From: Streptomyces lasiicapitis
GTDB lineage: Bacteria; Actinomycetota; Actinomycetes; Streptomycetales; Streptomycetaceae
DNA: 64,000 nt
Assembly (NCBI RefSeq): GCF_014646335.1
Contig: NZ_BMNG01000021.1
Span: forward strand, 87,051 to 151,050
Direction of reading: 5' to 3'
Shown here one piece after another: positions 16,338 through 25,038 of this stretch; the first letter of the stretch is position 1, and each line of letters begins with the position of its first letter. The position numbers and the translations under genes are program-made. A model generated the notes under the pieces. That model was not told the DNA's origin, ran no database searches, and was given only the letters and a program-made list of their open reading frames with translations.

Positions 16338-17480
16338 TCACAGCTTCGGCGCAATCTCTTCGGTCCAGATCTTGGTGCGCTCCTCGCGCGACATGTGGCA
16401 GGCCGAGTAGTGCCCGGAGCCGACCAGGGTCAGCTCGGGGCGCTCGCTGCGCGTGATCTGGTCCTTGGGCACGTCGGCGTACGGGCAGCGCGGGTTGAAG
16501 GCGCAGCCGCTCGGCAGGTTGATGAGGCTGGGCGGGGAGCCCTTGACCGGCACGAGGCGCTCGGTCTCCTCGCGGTCGATGCGGGGCATCGAGCCGAGCA
16601 GGCCCCAGGTGTAGGGGTGCTGGGGCTCGTAGAAGACCTGCTGCGCGGAGCCGCGCTCGACGCACCGGCCGCCGTACATCACGAGCAGGTCGTCGGCCAT
16701 CTCGGCCACCACGCCCAGGTCGTGGGTGATCATGATGACCGCGGAGCCGAACTCCTTCTGCAGATCGCGGATCAGGTCCAGGATCTGCGCCTGGACCGTC
16801 ACGTCGAGCGCCGTCGTGGGCTCGTCCGCGATCAGCAGCTCCGGGTTGTTGACGAGCGCCATCGCGATCATCGCACGCTGGCGCATGCCGCCGGAGAACT
16901 CGTGCGGGTAGGCGTCGACGCGCTTGTCCGGCTGCGGGATGCCCACCCGGTCGAGCATGTCGATGGCCCGCTTGCGGGCGACCTTCTTGTCGACGTTGTT
17001 GTGGACCCGGTACGCCTCGGTGATCTGCTTGCCGATGGTGTAGTACGGGTGCAGCGCCGACAGCGGGTCCTGGAAGATCATCGCCATCTCGCGGCCGCGG
17101 AGCTTGCGCACCTGGTCCGCGGGGGCGCCGAGGAGCTCGGTGCCGTTCAGCCAGATCTCGCCGGAGAGCTGGGCCTTGCGGCGGCCGTACTGCCCGGCCG
17201 TGTGCAGGCCGAGGATGCCGAGCGAGGTGACGGACTTGCCGGATCCCGACTCGCCGACGATGCCGAGGGTGCGGCCCTTCTCCAGCGTGAAGCTGAGCCC
17301 GTCGACGGACTTCACGACGCCGTCGTCGGTCGGGAAGTGCACCTTGAGGTCGCGCACCTCGAGGAAGGCGGTGGGAGCGGGCGATCCGGAGACCACCTCA
17401 CCGACGGCCGAGCCGGACTTCGACACGACGGGCTCCGCGCCGCCCTCGGGCGCCGCTCCGCTCTTGGACAGTTCGGTCAT
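16338..17480 (-). CDS. Oligopeptide/dipeptide ABC importer, ATP-binding subunit (DppD/OppD type)
   Basis: Starting at ATG 17480 the product has 380 residues. A Ser/Gly-rich N-terminus of about 38 residues precedes the ATPase core with Walker A GESGSGKS, signature FSGGMRQRAMIAMAL and Walker B LLIADEPTTALDV. The C-terminal extension has the cysteine pattern GCAFNPRCPYADVPKD and SGHYSACHMS, like its partner. The ATG overlaps the stop of the upstream permease gene by 4 bp (ATGA), a sign of translational coupling. This subunit pairs with the 15148-16326 product as a heterodimeric motor. The long open frame upstream to 18098 is antisense-like noise through the permease gene. Confidence 0.95.
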   Translation of the reverse strand: MTELSKSGAAPEGGAEPVVSKSGSAVGEVVSGSPAPTAFLEVRDLKVHFPTDDGVVKSVDGLSFTLEKGRTLGIVGESGSGKSVTSLGILGLHTAGQYGRRKAQLSGEIWLNGTELLGAPADQVRKLRGREMAMIFQDPLSALHPYYTIGKQITEAYRVHNNVDKKVARKRAIDMLDRVGIPQPDKRVDAYPHEFSGGMRQRAMIAMALVNNPELLIADEPTTALDVTVQAQILDLIRDLQKEFGSAVIMITHDLGVVAEMADDLLVMYGGRCVERGSAQQVFYEPQHPYTWGLLGSMPRIDREETERLVPVKGSPPSLINLPSGCAFNPRCPYADVPKDQITRSERPELTLVGSGHYSACHMSREERTKIWTEEIAPKL

Positions 17481-18478
17481 CCCAGCCTCACTCGCGGGTC
17501 GATGACGGCGTACAGAAGGTCCACGACGAGGTTGGCGATGGCGATCGCGAGGGCCGCGCACAGGGTGACGCCAAGGATCACGGGCAGGTCCTTGCTGCTG
17601 ATGGCCCTGACCGCTTCGAGGCCGAGGCCAGGAAGGTTGAAGGTGGACTCGGTGAGCACGGCGCCGCCCATGAGCACGCCGAGGTCGAGTCCGAAGACGG
17701 TGAGGATCGGTGTCATCGCGGAACGCAGCGCGTGTCTGCGGATGACGGCCGACTCGTTGAGGCCCTTGGACCGGGCGGTACGGATGTAGTCCTCGCCGAG
17801 GATCTCCAGCATGGTCGCGCGGGTGAGCCGGGCGTACATGGCGGCGTTGAGGAAGGCGAGCACGATCCACGGCAGGATCAGCGTCTGGAACCAGACGTCG
17901 ATCGAGTCGTCCGTACTGAGACTGTCGGCGATCTTCACCCAGCCGAGGTTGTGGACGAAGACGCCCATCGCGATCATGCCGGTGAAGAAGACGGGCAGCG
18001 AGACGCCGCCGAGGGCGGTGGTCATCGCGGCGCGGTCCCAGACGCTGCCCCGCTTGAGCGCGGAGACGACACCGGTGGCGACACCGCCGGCGAGCCACAG
18101 CACACAGGCGCCGAGGGCGAGCGCGCCGGTGACGGGCAGGGCGTCCTTGAGGGTTTCCCAGACGGGCGCCTCGGTGCGGAAGGAGTATCCGAAGCAGGGC
18201 GCCGGGCAGTGCGTGACGTCACTGCCGTTGGCGTAGTCGCGCCCCATCGGGATGCCCTTGACGAAGTCCCAGAACTGGACGAGCAGGGGATCGTCGAGAC
18301 CCAGTTTGGTCCGGATGCCTTCGAGCTGCTCGGCTCCGGACGCCTTGCCGGCGAAGAGGACTGCGATGTCCTGTCCCGCCCACTTGGGCAGCATGAAGAA
18401 GACGGTGAAGGTCGCGAGCAGTACGACCAGCACCATGATGATTACGGCGATCAGGCGCCGGATGAGATAAGCAAGCAC
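17477..18478 (-). CDS. Oligopeptide/dipeptide ABC importer, permease (DppB/OppB type)
   Basis: With GTG 18478 as start, the protein has 333 residues and begins with the typical permease opening VLAYLIRRLIAVIIMVLVVL. About six membrane helices follow, and the cytoplasmic EAA-like loop is DYIRTARSKGLNESAVIRRH near residue 240, the site that contacts the ATPases. A large periplasmic loop (about 30-110) includes two cysteines (THCPAPCFGYSF). The ATG at 18544 would add 22 residues of Pro/Gly sequence with no homology, so GTG is preferred. It is separated from the upstream binding-protein gene by a strong hairpin at 18611. Confidence 0.93.
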   Translation of the reverse strand: MLAYLIRRLIAVIIMVLVVLLATFTVFFMLPKWAGQDIAVLFAGKASGAEQLEGIRTKLGLDDPLLVQFWDFVKGIPMGRDYANGSDVTHCPAPCFGYSFRTEAPVWETLKDALPVTGALALGACVLWLAGGVATGVVSALKRGSVWDRAAMTTALGGVSLPVFFTGMIAMGVFVHNLGWVKIADSLSTDDSIDVWFQTLILPWIVLAFLNAAMYARLTRATMLEILGEDYIRTARSKGLNESAVIRRHALRSAMTPILTVFGLDLGVLMGGAVLTESTFNLPGLGLEAVRAISSKDLPVILGVTLCAALAIAIANLVVDLLYAVIDPRVRLG

Positions 18479-18610
18479 TGTGCGCGGCCCGGCGGGGGCC
18501 GAGCCCCCTTGTGGGGGGCCGCGGCCACCGCCCGGGGCCATCACCTGCCCTTCGGACTGGCGGGATTCGGCGGCGGTGTGACGATTGAACTTCGCAGTTC
18601 GACTGCGGGT

Positions 18611-18640
18611 CGCCGCGGCGGACTTGCGCCCGCCGCGGCG
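18611..18640 (-). terminator. Intercistronic hairpin between the binding-protein and permease genes
   Basis: CGCCGCGGCGG (18611-18621) pairs perfectly with CCGCCGCGGCG (18630-18640), loop of eight bases, 11 bp after the stop codon of the binding-protein gene. Such hairpins often cause partial termination or protect the upstream mRNA, giving more binding protein than permease. A smaller dyad GAAC...GTTC lies at about 18588-18601. Confidence 0.6.
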
Positions 18641-18651
18641 GCTTTCCGGCG

Positions 18652-20427
18652 TTACTTCTTGTCGTTGACGCCGAGCGAGACGTAGTCGTACCGGCCGTTG
18701 TACGCGTCGGACATGTACGCGTTCGTCAGCCGCGGGCCGCGCCAGGTGATGTTCTTCTCGTAGAGGAAGGGCATCCAGTCGGCCTGGTCGAGGATCCGCT
18801 TGTCGAGCGACTTGTAGATCTCGCCGGCCTTCACCGGGTCGGTCTCCGCGATCGCCTTGTCGAAGAGCCCGTCGATCTTCTTGTCCTTGATCTGGGACTC
18901 GTTGTAGTTGCCGGTCTCAGCCAGGAAGCGGCTGTCGAACAGCGGCTGCGCGTAGCCCTGGCCGGACGGGAAGTCCGGGCCCCAGCCGCTCATCTGCATG
19001 CTGTAGCCGCGCTTCTTCACCACGGAGGGCGAACCGGTGATGCTGGAGGAGTCCGCGCCGTCGAGGGTCTCGACGGAGAGGTTGATGTTGACCTTCTTCA
19101 GCTGCGCCTGCAGCGCCTCGGCCGTGTCCTCCTCGCCCGGGTTGTTGTTACGGGCGGTGATCTTGGCGCTGAATCCGTCGGGCTTGTTGCACTTCTTCAG
19201 CTCGTCCTTGGCCTTGGCCGGGTCGGGCTTGCCCTTGCGCTCGATGACGCCGTACGGGTCGTAGTCGCTGTAGCCCGGGATCGCCTTCGGGAAGGTGCTG
19301 TTGGCGATGTCACCGGCCGCGAGCTTGCCGCCGCGGGTCTGCTGCAGGGCCGCGAAGTCCGTGCCGTAGAAGACGGCCTTGCGGCAGTGCACGTTGTCGA
19401 ACGGCTTCGCGGTGTGGATCAGCGCGACGTAGCGCACGAAGGACGTGTGCATGTTGTCGATGCTGCCGCGGTGGTCCTGGATCGCGGTGACGCGGCCGGA
19501 CTGGGTCATGCCGGTGCCGTTGAGGTCGACGTCGTAGTCGCCGGCCATCAGGCGCTTGTCGTTCTCCTCCAGGTTGGCGGAGATCGTCACGTCGATCTTG
19601 TCGGGAAGCGCGGCACGGATCGGGTCCGAGTCCTTCTTCCACTTGTCGTTGCGGACCAGGATGATCTTCTTGCCCGGCTTGTACTGCTGGAACTTGTACG
19701 GCCCTGCGGAGAACGGCCGCTGGGTGTACTTGGCCTTGGTGTCCTTGGCCGCCTTCACCGGCGAGCCGGACGGCATGGCCAGGAACTGCTCGAAGTCACC
19801 GTTGCGCTTGGGCAGCTTGAAGATGATGGTCTTGTCGTCGGGCGTCTCGATCGCCTTCAGACCGAGCTTGTCCTTGGACGTGTCCTTGTAGGGGCCCTTG
19901 TACTCGCCCTTGGGGTCCAGCGCCTTCATCACGTACTGCGGGCCACCGGTGATGGTGTCCGTCGCCCAGATGCGCTCGATGCCGTACTTGACGTCCTTGG
20001 AGGTCAGCGGCGAGCCGTCCTCCCAGGTGACACCGTCACGCAGCTTGTACGTGTAGGTCTTGCCGTCGTCCGAGATCTTCGCCGTGGACTCGGCGAGGTC
20101 GGGGACCAGCTTGGTGCCGGCCTTGCCCGGCTTGGTGTCGTACGACACCAGCTGCCGGGTGTAGAACCGCATGAAGTCCCAGGACATGCCGTAGTAGGCG
20201 CGCTGCGGGTCGGCCGAGTCGAGGTCCTGCTTGCCGACCATGCGCAGGGTGCCGCCGGCCTTCTTCGACGGGTTGGCGACCTTGTTCAGAGCCGCGTTGT
20301 AGCCGGCCCCCTTGCCCTTGCCGTCGCCGTCACCGTCGCCGCCGCCGCAAGCGGTGGTGGTCACCAGCGCCGCGACGACGAGGGCCGCACCAGCGGTGAG
20401 CCGTCGTTTCGAGGAAACTGTTGGCAT
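18652..20427 (-). CDS. Oligopeptide ABC importer substrate-binding lipoprotein (SBP family 5)
   Basis: The 591-residue product starts at ATG 20427, preceded by GGAGG. Its lipoprotein signal ends in the lipobox VTTTAC (Cys about 27), followed by a Gly/Asp/Lys linker. The mature part is a typical family-5 solute-binding protein, with GKTYTYKLRDGVTWEDGSPL and PFSAGPYKFQQYKPG. It would sit on the outer face of the membrane and capture peptides for the DppB/C channel. Family-5 proteins also bind other solutes such as nickel or sugars, so a peptide substrate is likely but not proven. It is the second gene of the operon and the one most likely to be made in excess. Confidence 0.94.
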   Translation of the reverse strand: MPTVSSKRRLTAGAALVVAALVTTTACGGGDGDGDGKGKGAGYNAALNKVANPSKKAGGTLRMVGKQDLDSADPQRAYYGMSWDFMRFYTRQLVSYDTKPGKAGTKLVPDLAESTAKISDDGKTYTYKLRDGVTWEDGSPLTSKDVKYGIERIWATDTITGGPQYVMKALDPKGEYKGPYKDTSKDKLGLKAIETPDDKTIIFKLPKRNGDFEQFLAMPSGSPVKAAKDTKAKYTQRPFSAGPYKFQQYKPGKKIILVRNDKWKKDSDPIRAALPDKIDVTISANLEENDKRLMAGDYDVDLNGTGMTQSGRVTAIQDHRGSIDNMHTSFVRYVALIHTAKPFDNVHCRKAVFYGTDFAALQQTRGGKLAAGDIANSTFPKAIPGYSDYDPYGVIERKGKPDPAKAKDELKKCNKPDGFSAKITARNNNPGEEDTAEALQAQLKKVNINLSVETLDGADSSSITGSPSVVKKRGYSMQMSGWGPDFPSGQGYAQPLFDSRFLAETGNYNESQIKDKKIDGLFDKAIAETDPVKAGEIYKSLDKRILDQADWMPFLYEKNITWRGPRLTNAYMSDAYNGRYDYVSLGVNDKK

Positions 20428-20529
20428 TTTGTCGCAAACCTCCGAGATTCGCGGTCCCTGGCCATGAGCTGCCTGAGAACCATGGAAAGAGCCACCTGAC
20501 AAGCGGCAGGGGCGAGTCAGTTGGGACTG

Positions 20530-21534
20530 CTAGCGGGTTCCCTTGGGGTCGAGCGCATCGCGCAGACCGTCCCCGAAGAGGTTGAAGGCGAGCACCGTGA
20601 TGAAGATCGTCACGCCGGGGAAGACCATGAACATCGGGTCGTGCTCGTACGTTTCCAGGGCGTCTCGCAGCATGCCTCCCCAGGAGGCGGTCGGCGGCTT
20701 GACGCCGGCGCCGAGGAAGCTCAGGGCGGCTTCGGTGAGGATGTTGGTCGGGATCATCAGCGTCGCGTAGACGGTGATGGGGGCGACCAGGTTGGGCAGC
20801 AGCTCCTTGAAGAGGATGTGGCGCCGGCCGCCGCCGAGGCTGCGGGCCGCCTCCACGTATTCGCGCTCTCTGAGCGAGAGCGTCTGGCCGCGGACGATGC
20901 GTCCGACGTAGGGCCAGCCGAAGAAGCCGATCACCAGGATCAGGATGGCCACTCGGACGCTGGTGCCCTCGAGACCGAGCAGGTCGTCGGGGAGCACGGA
21001 GACCAGGGAGATGATGAAGAGGAGCTGCGGGAAGGACAGCAGCACGTCCATCACGCGGCTGATGAGGGCGTCGATCCAGCCACCGAAGTAGCCCGCGATG
21101 ATCCCGAAGAGCGTGCCGAGCACGACCGCGACCACGGCGGCGAGGAACGCCACCAGGAGCGAGATGCGGGCGCCGTAGACGATCCGGCTGAAGACGTCAC
21201 GGCCCTTGTTGGGCTCGACGCCGAACAGGTAGTCGCCGCTCACGCCGCCGAGCGAGCCCGTGGGCAGGTTCGTCAGCGGGTCCAGCTTGTCCTGGTGGAA
21301 GTCGTTCGGCGGGTGGCCGAGGACGCTCACGATCAGGGGTGCGAAGACGGCGACCAGGACCAGGACCAGCACGGTGATGCCACCGGCCAGCGCGACCTTG
21401 TCCCGCTTCAGCCGGTTCCACGCGATCTGCTTGAGGGACCGCCCCTCGACCTTCTTCACCCCTGCGGCGGCTGCGGGAGCGACGTCCTCAGTGGGTTCCG
21501 CGTCCGCAGGTGTGTCATGCAATGGCGCCGTCAT
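20530..21534 (-). CDS. Oligopeptide/dipeptide ABC importer, permease (DppC/OppC type)
   Basis: Starting at ATG 21534, the protein has 334 residues. A cytoplasmic N-terminus of about 50 residues precedes the OppC-like entry SLKQIAWNRLKRDKVALAGG, then five to six membrane helices. The EAA motif region is REYVEAARSLGGGRRHILFKELLPN. The gene is first in the operon, whose order C-A-B-D-F differs from the usual A-B-C-D-F or B-C-D-F-A. It is followed 102 bp later by the binding-protein gene. The promoter must lie in the 383-bp region upstream. The longer opening to 21816 has no similarity. Confidence 0.93.
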   Translation of the reverse strand: MTAPLHDTPADAEPTEDVAPAAAAGVKKVEGRSLKQIAWNRLKRDKVALAGGITVLVLVLVAVFAPLIVSVLGHPPNDFHQDKLDPLTNLPTGSLGGVSGDYLFGVEPNKGRDVFSRIVYGARISLLVAFLAAVVAVVLGTLFGIIAGYFGGWIDALISRVMDVLLSFPQLLFIISLVSVLPDDLLGLEGTSVRVAILILVIGFFGWPYVGRIVRGQTLSLREREYVEAARSLGGGRRHILFKELLPNLVAPITVYATLMIPTNILTEAALSFLGAGVKPPTASWGGMLRDALETYEHDPMFMVFPGVTIFITVLAFNLFGDGLRDALDPKGTR

Positions 21535-21917
21535 CGTGGCAGGGACCCCTCTCAACCGGCGGTGACCGGCCAGCACTTGCCGCTGTAGCGACGTGATCAG
21601 TCCGTCGTACACAGGGGCGAAGGCCCCTTGTGAGCGGGAGTCTTCAACGGGGCCGTGATCTGTTACCAGACTTGTCGGGGAATGGATGCGCAACCGTGAT
21701 GCGGTTCGAGGTGTTCCGTTATCCGGACGACACTGAACGCCGGGCGAACACGGGGCAGTTGGGGTCCAACGCGCCACAGGGGCCCATACCGTCGCTCCAG
21801 CCCCGTTAGCGGACATCGCCCACGTCGGCGCTGCTCAGACGGAGTGATGACCGGCGAAATCCAGCCGATGGCCGGGCGATGTCCGGATCGGTGCGGTGGG
21901 GTTTGCGGGGGTCTGCG
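21535..21917. other. Intergenic region with the transporter operon promoter
   Basis: This stretch separates the peptide-importer operon from the upstream SseB-like gene on the same strand. It must hold the operon promoter and the terminator of the SseB gene. I see no credible gene. No promoter boxes can be chosen with confidence, although the least GC-rich part is around 21655-21690. Confidence 0.5.
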
Positions 21918-22694
21918 TCAGTACGGCGCGGGATAGCCGTATCCGCCCGCGGCGGGGGCCGGGGCCGCCGCCGCGTCGCGGTCGTAGAACGGCCGGGCGT
22001 TGGCGCGCAGCCACATCGCCACCGGGTCGTGCGGGTCGGCCATCGCGACGGTCGAGACCGGCAGGCCCTCGGGAACGGCGCCGATGGACTGCTGCATCAT
22101 CGTGCGGACCGTGTCGACCGAGCCGGGCGAGGTGTCGTACACGTCCAGGCCGATGGCCAGGTACGGGGCGCCGAGGGCGGGCTGCACCCAGGCCCTGCGG
22201 AGCGAGCGGACCGCCGGGGTGCGGTGGGCGTTCTGGGTCAAAAGGGCGTAGAACTGCGGGAGTTCGATGGCCGGCTCGGTGAGCCGCAGCGGGCCCGCGG
22301 GCTGCTGGTCGAGGCCGTTCGCGAGACGGCGCAGGTCCAGCCAGGGGATGCCGACGCCGCCGCCCGGGGCGTGCGGGTTGAGCCACAGGCCGTAGTGGTC
22401 GGGGTACAGGGCGCGGGCCGCGTCGGCGCCGGTGATCACTTCGTACCCGCGGTTCCAGCCGCTGGCCGAGAGCTCCTGGGCGGAGGTCACGCACGGGGCG
22501 TAGCCGAGGCCCTCGACCTCCATGTTGCCGTACTGCGCGTCGGGCGAGCCCGCCTGGCCGTGCCACAGCAGCATCCAGACGCGGCCGTCGGCGAGGGCGT
22601 GCAGGAGCGCCTCGTACGCGTCATAGCGCCCGGGCGTCACCTGGCGCAGCATGTGCTCGACCTGTCCCGCCGCGGCCGTGCCCGACGCACTCAC
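21918..22694 (-). CDS. SseB-family protein (enhanced serine sensitivity B-like), copy 1
   Basis: The 258-residue protein begins at GTG 22694 (MSASGTAAAGQVEHMLRQVT), with AAAGGGG upstream. It carries SseB N- and C-terminal domains, including DGRVWMLLWHG, ASGWNRGYEVITGADAARAL, and a C-terminal part ending in VAMWLRANARPFYDRDAA. The C-terminus is an Ala/Gly/Tyr/Pro tail (AAAPAPAAGGYGYPAPY). SseB proteins in E. coli modulate serine sensitivity and, in actinobacteria, occur near type VII and conserved loci; the biochemical role is unknown. A second SseB gene lies 190 bp upstream on the same strand, so the two are probably paralogues. Confidence 0.85.
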   Translation of the reverse strand: MSASGTAAAGQVEHMLRQVTPGRYDAYEALLHALADGRVWMLLWHGQAGSPDAQYGNMEVEGLGYAPCVTSAQELSASGWNRGYEVITGADAARALYPDHYGLWLNPHAPGGGVGIPWLDLRRLANGLDQQPAGPLRLTEPAIELPQFYALLTQNAHRTPAVRSLRRAWVQPALGAPYLAIGLDVYDTSPGSVDTVRTMMQQSIGAVPEGLPVSTVAMADPHDPVAMWLRANARPFYDRDAAAAPAPAAGGYGYPAPY

Positions 22695-22731
22695 CCGTAA
22701 CCGCCCCTTTGCGACGCACTCTGCGTGCCCG

Positions 22732-22767
22732 ATGGATCCGATGGACCCGATGGACCCGATGGACCTG
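22732..22767. repeat. Four tandem 9-bp units between the SseB genes
   Basis: The units ATGGATCCG, ATGGACCCG, ATGGACCCG and ATGGACCTG lie end to end in the 190-bp gap. A short microsatellite like this can vary in copy number. It is upstream of the 21918-22694 gene, but probably outside the coding frame. Confidence 0.8.
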
Positions 22768-22884
22768 ACCTACCCGACCTGCCCGCACGGCCGTGTCGAC
22801 CGAGTCGGGTCCCCAGCTTACTTCTGGCGGGGGCGCCTTGATCGGGGCTCGCACCCCGAATGCGTGCGGGTTGCGAAGGCGCCG

Positions 22885-23664
22885 TCACCGGGCTGTGAAG
22901 AACGGGCGGACCCGGTCCCTGAGCCAGTCCGCCACCGGGTCCTGGGCCACGTCCAGGAGGACCAGGTTGACCGGCCAGGGGACGGGGAACTGGGTGAGCG
23001 CCCGGCCCAGTGCCTGCATGGGGGCGTCCCGCGCGTCGCCCTCCCAGGAGGTGAGTTCGACGCCCACGAAGAGGGACGGGTCGTCGGTCTCCACCGCGGC
23101 CAGGCAGCGGCGTGCGCTCAGCACCACGCCCGCCGCCTCGAACTCACGGGACGCGGCGGACAGGAAGTCCACCGGGTCCTCCTTCCAGTCCGGCTCGAAC
23201 AGCCGCACCCTGCCCCCGCTCGCGGGGCCGTCCAGCTCGGTGCGGCCCGTGCGGCACAGCGCGGCGACCGCCGGGGGCGGCAGGGGGACGGCCACCGTGC
23301 CCTCGGGGTTCAGCGCGATGCCGAGCTGCGGGGGCAGGCCGCGGGCGAACTCCGCCGCCGGGGCCACCGTGCAGTTCATCCGGCCGCCTGTGACCTGGTG
23401 GAACTGCTGCTCGGAGGTGAAGACGGGGACGTACGCCTGTCCGTCGATCTCCAGCGTCGGCAGGTCCAGGGTCGTGCTGTCGGGGCCGCCGCCTGCGGGG
23501 AGCGGGATCCAGATGTGGCTTCGGCCCAGTGTTTCCACGATGCGGGCGCCTGTCGCGTCGGAGGGTGGTGCGCCCAGTGAGGCCGCGAGCACCTGCTCCA
23601 GTTCGTTGGCCGGCCATCCCCCGTCGGGATGCGCGTGCGCCGGGAACTCCGCCGGAAAGTCCAT
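22885..23664 (-). CDS. SseB-family protein, copy 2
   Basis: This 259-residue protein starts at ATG 23664 and shares the SseB architecture with the downstream gene. Signs are ELEQVLAASLG near the N-terminus, DGQAYVPVFTSEQQFHQV (SseB core) and the C-terminal domain ending VADWLRDRVRPFF, parallel to VAMWLRANARPFY in copy 1. No signal peptide or membrane helix is seen, so it is cytoplasmic. The two copies differ clearly, so the duplication is old. The gene is preceded by the dispersed intergenic element and the P-loop protein gene. Function is unknown beyond the family name. Confidence 0.85.
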   Translation of the reverse strand: MDFPAEFPAHAHPDGGWPANELEQVLAASLGAPPSDATGARIVETLGRSHIWIPLPAGGGPDSTTLDLPTLEIDGQAYVPVFTSEQQFHQVTGGRMNCTVAPAAEFARGLPPQLGIALNPEGTVAVPLPPPAVAALCRTGRTELDGPASGGRVRLFEPDWKEDPVDFLSAASREFEAAGVVLSARRCLAAVETDDPSLFVGVELTSWEGDARDAPMQALGRALTQFPVPWPVNLVLLDVAQDPVADWLRDRVRPFFTAR

Positions 23665-23756
23665 CTGTCCCTACCCCTGCTCTGCCCTGCGTGTCTCGTT
23701 CCGGGTCGCGTGTGTGTCGCACGCTTCCGGGGGCCGACCCTAGCGTCGTGCGGGGC

Positions 23757-23872
23757 GGTGGCCTTCGCGGGGCGCCCCAGGCCCGCCCCTTCCCGAACCA
23801 GGGGGCTCCGCCCCCCTGGAACCCCCTTGTCGCCGCTTCGCGGCTCGTCCTCAAACGCCGGACGGGCTTTCC
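23757..23872. repeat. Dispersed intergenic hairpin element, copy C
   Basis: The element contains GGGGCGCCCCAGGCCCGCCC (23769-23788), then a hairpin with arms CCAGGGGG (23798-23805) and CCCCCTGG (23812-23819), and the block CTCGTCCTCAAACGCCGGAC (23844-23863). It lies 5 bp beyond the end of the P-loop kinase gene, so it probably terminates that transcript. Confidence 0.7.
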
Positions 23873-23876
23873 AGTC

Positions 23877-24632
23877 CTACTCCGGTCCGAATCCGACCTC
23901 CCCCAGCGCCCCCGCCGCCTCCCGGTCGAGCAGCACCGCCGAACCGCAGCCCCTCGGCAGCTCCCCCCGCTCCGCCGAGCTCACCAAGCGGCCCACCGTC
24001 CTGCGGTGGCGGGCGAAGGCGTAGTGCGACACCCCGCGGCCGCGGGACCGCTGGCCGGCCAGGGCCGTCTCGATCGGTACGTCGAGCAGGAGCAGGTGCA
24101 GCGTGGCGCCCCGGCGGGCGGCCGCGCGGGCCAGCCAGCGGCGGACCCACGGCTGGGTGCCGCAGTCGTGGACGACCACGCCGGCGCCGGAGCGCAGGGC
24201 CCTGCGCAGGCCCGCGTAGTGCGCGACGCGGACCAGGGGGCGGTAGAGCGCGTACGGAAGCAGCCGGGGCATGCGGGCCGCCCAGCGGTCGCGGGTGTCC
24301 TGGGAGTCCACCCGCGGGCCCGCCACCGCGCGCCGCATCAGCGTGGACTTGCCGCTGCCGGGCAGCCCGGAGACGACCACGACGTCGCCGGGGGCGAAGA
24401 CCAGGCGCCGCGGCCCGCGCCCCGCCCGCTCCCTGAGGTCCCGCACGACGGCCCGCGGGAAGTGCCCGAGGCTCTCCCGCGCCGGGGCGCCGGACTGCGG
24501 CGGCAGCGCCACACCGGCGCCGTTGCCCGGCGGCACGACCCCGCCGTCGGGCAGCGCCGCACCCCTGACGGGCACATAAGCACCGTTCCTGCGCACCGTG
24601 ATCGGCCTCCCCATGCTGGTCACGTCACTCAC
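23877..24632 (-). CDS. P-loop kinase-like ATPase (AAA-family, 251 residues)
   Basis: From GTG 24632, which has GGAGAGG seven bases upstream, the product has 251 residues. The only clear motif is a Walker A, GLPGSGKSTLMRR (about 99-111), in a zeta-toxin/nucleotide-kinase-like fold with VVVHDCGTQPWVRRWLARAA. Residues LLLLDVPIETALAGQRSRGRG resemble the substrate-lid part of small kinases that phosphorylate nucleotides or sugars. A methionine at 24614 is a possible later start. The gene diverges from the glycine riboswitch/gcvT region. Substrate and pathway are unknown. The long opening to 25268 is antisense to gcvT. Confidence 0.75.
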   Translation of the reverse strand: MSDVTSMGRPITVRRNGAYVPVRGAALPDGGVVPPGNGAGVALPPQSGAPARESLGHFPRAVVRDLRERAGRGPRRLVFAPGDVVVVSGLPGSGKSTLMRRAVAGPRVDSQDTRDRWAARMPRLLPYALYRPLVRVAHYAGLRRALRSGAGVVVHDCGTQPWVRRWLARAAARRGATLHLLLLDVPIETALAGQRSRGRGVSHYAFARHRRTVGRLVSSAERGELPRGCGSAVLLDREAAGALGEVGFGPE

Positions 24633-24782
24633 CCCCAGTACCTCTCCGTCGAGTGTAAAGAGCAGGTAATGCCGCACAAGAGCGCCGCGGCCCGGAAAAA
24701 CCCGCTGCCCGGTCGCGGCTGTTGTGAAGCGGGGGCGCGTGCAATGATGTGCGCGCCAACTCCATACCGGCCGCTTGAATCC

Positions 24783-24998
24783 GCGCGGGAGAGTTCCCAG
24801 CCACGACCATGGTCCTGGGACGCCGAAGGAGCAAGTTCCTCCCTTGAATCTCTCAGGCCCCGTACCGCGCGGGCGAGGCACATCTGAAAAGCGGGCCTTT
24901 CCCCGGTCACAGGGGCGGCTCCACCCAAGGTGCAAGTCATGACCCGTCATACGTACGGGACGTGGTGAACCTCTCAGGTTTATGACAGATGGGGAGGG
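24783..24998 (+). ncRNA. Tandem glycine riboswitch upstream of gcvT
   Basis: Two aptamer halves are recognisable. The first runs from CGGGAGAG (24785) through GACGCCGAAGGAGCAA to CTCCCTTGAATCTCTCAGGC near 24858. The second contains AAGGTGCAAGTC (24927-24938) and GTGAACCTCTCAGG (24965-24978) and ends with AGATGGGGAGGG near 24998. These are the conserved signatures of the gcvT-type glycine riboswitch. In this class glycine binding switches on glycine-cleavage genes. The first aptamer begins about 250 bp before the gcvT start, so the gap 24999-25038 may hold the expression platform and ribosome site. Confidence 0.93.
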
Positions 24999-25038
24999 TC
25001 GACCTCGCCCGTCATGCCATGCCCGGGAGCCAGTACTG

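Noticed and set aside
22732..22767. Repeat of ATGGACCCG as multiple start codons of a small gene
   Set aside because: The frame ends soon and has no ribosome site; it reads as a tandem 9-bp microsatellite in the gap between the SseB genes.
24982..25038. A longer gcvT start at 24982
   Set aside because: The ATG lies inside the second riboswitch aptamer and adds 19 residues without similarity. ATG 25039 has a ribosome site and matches the family start.
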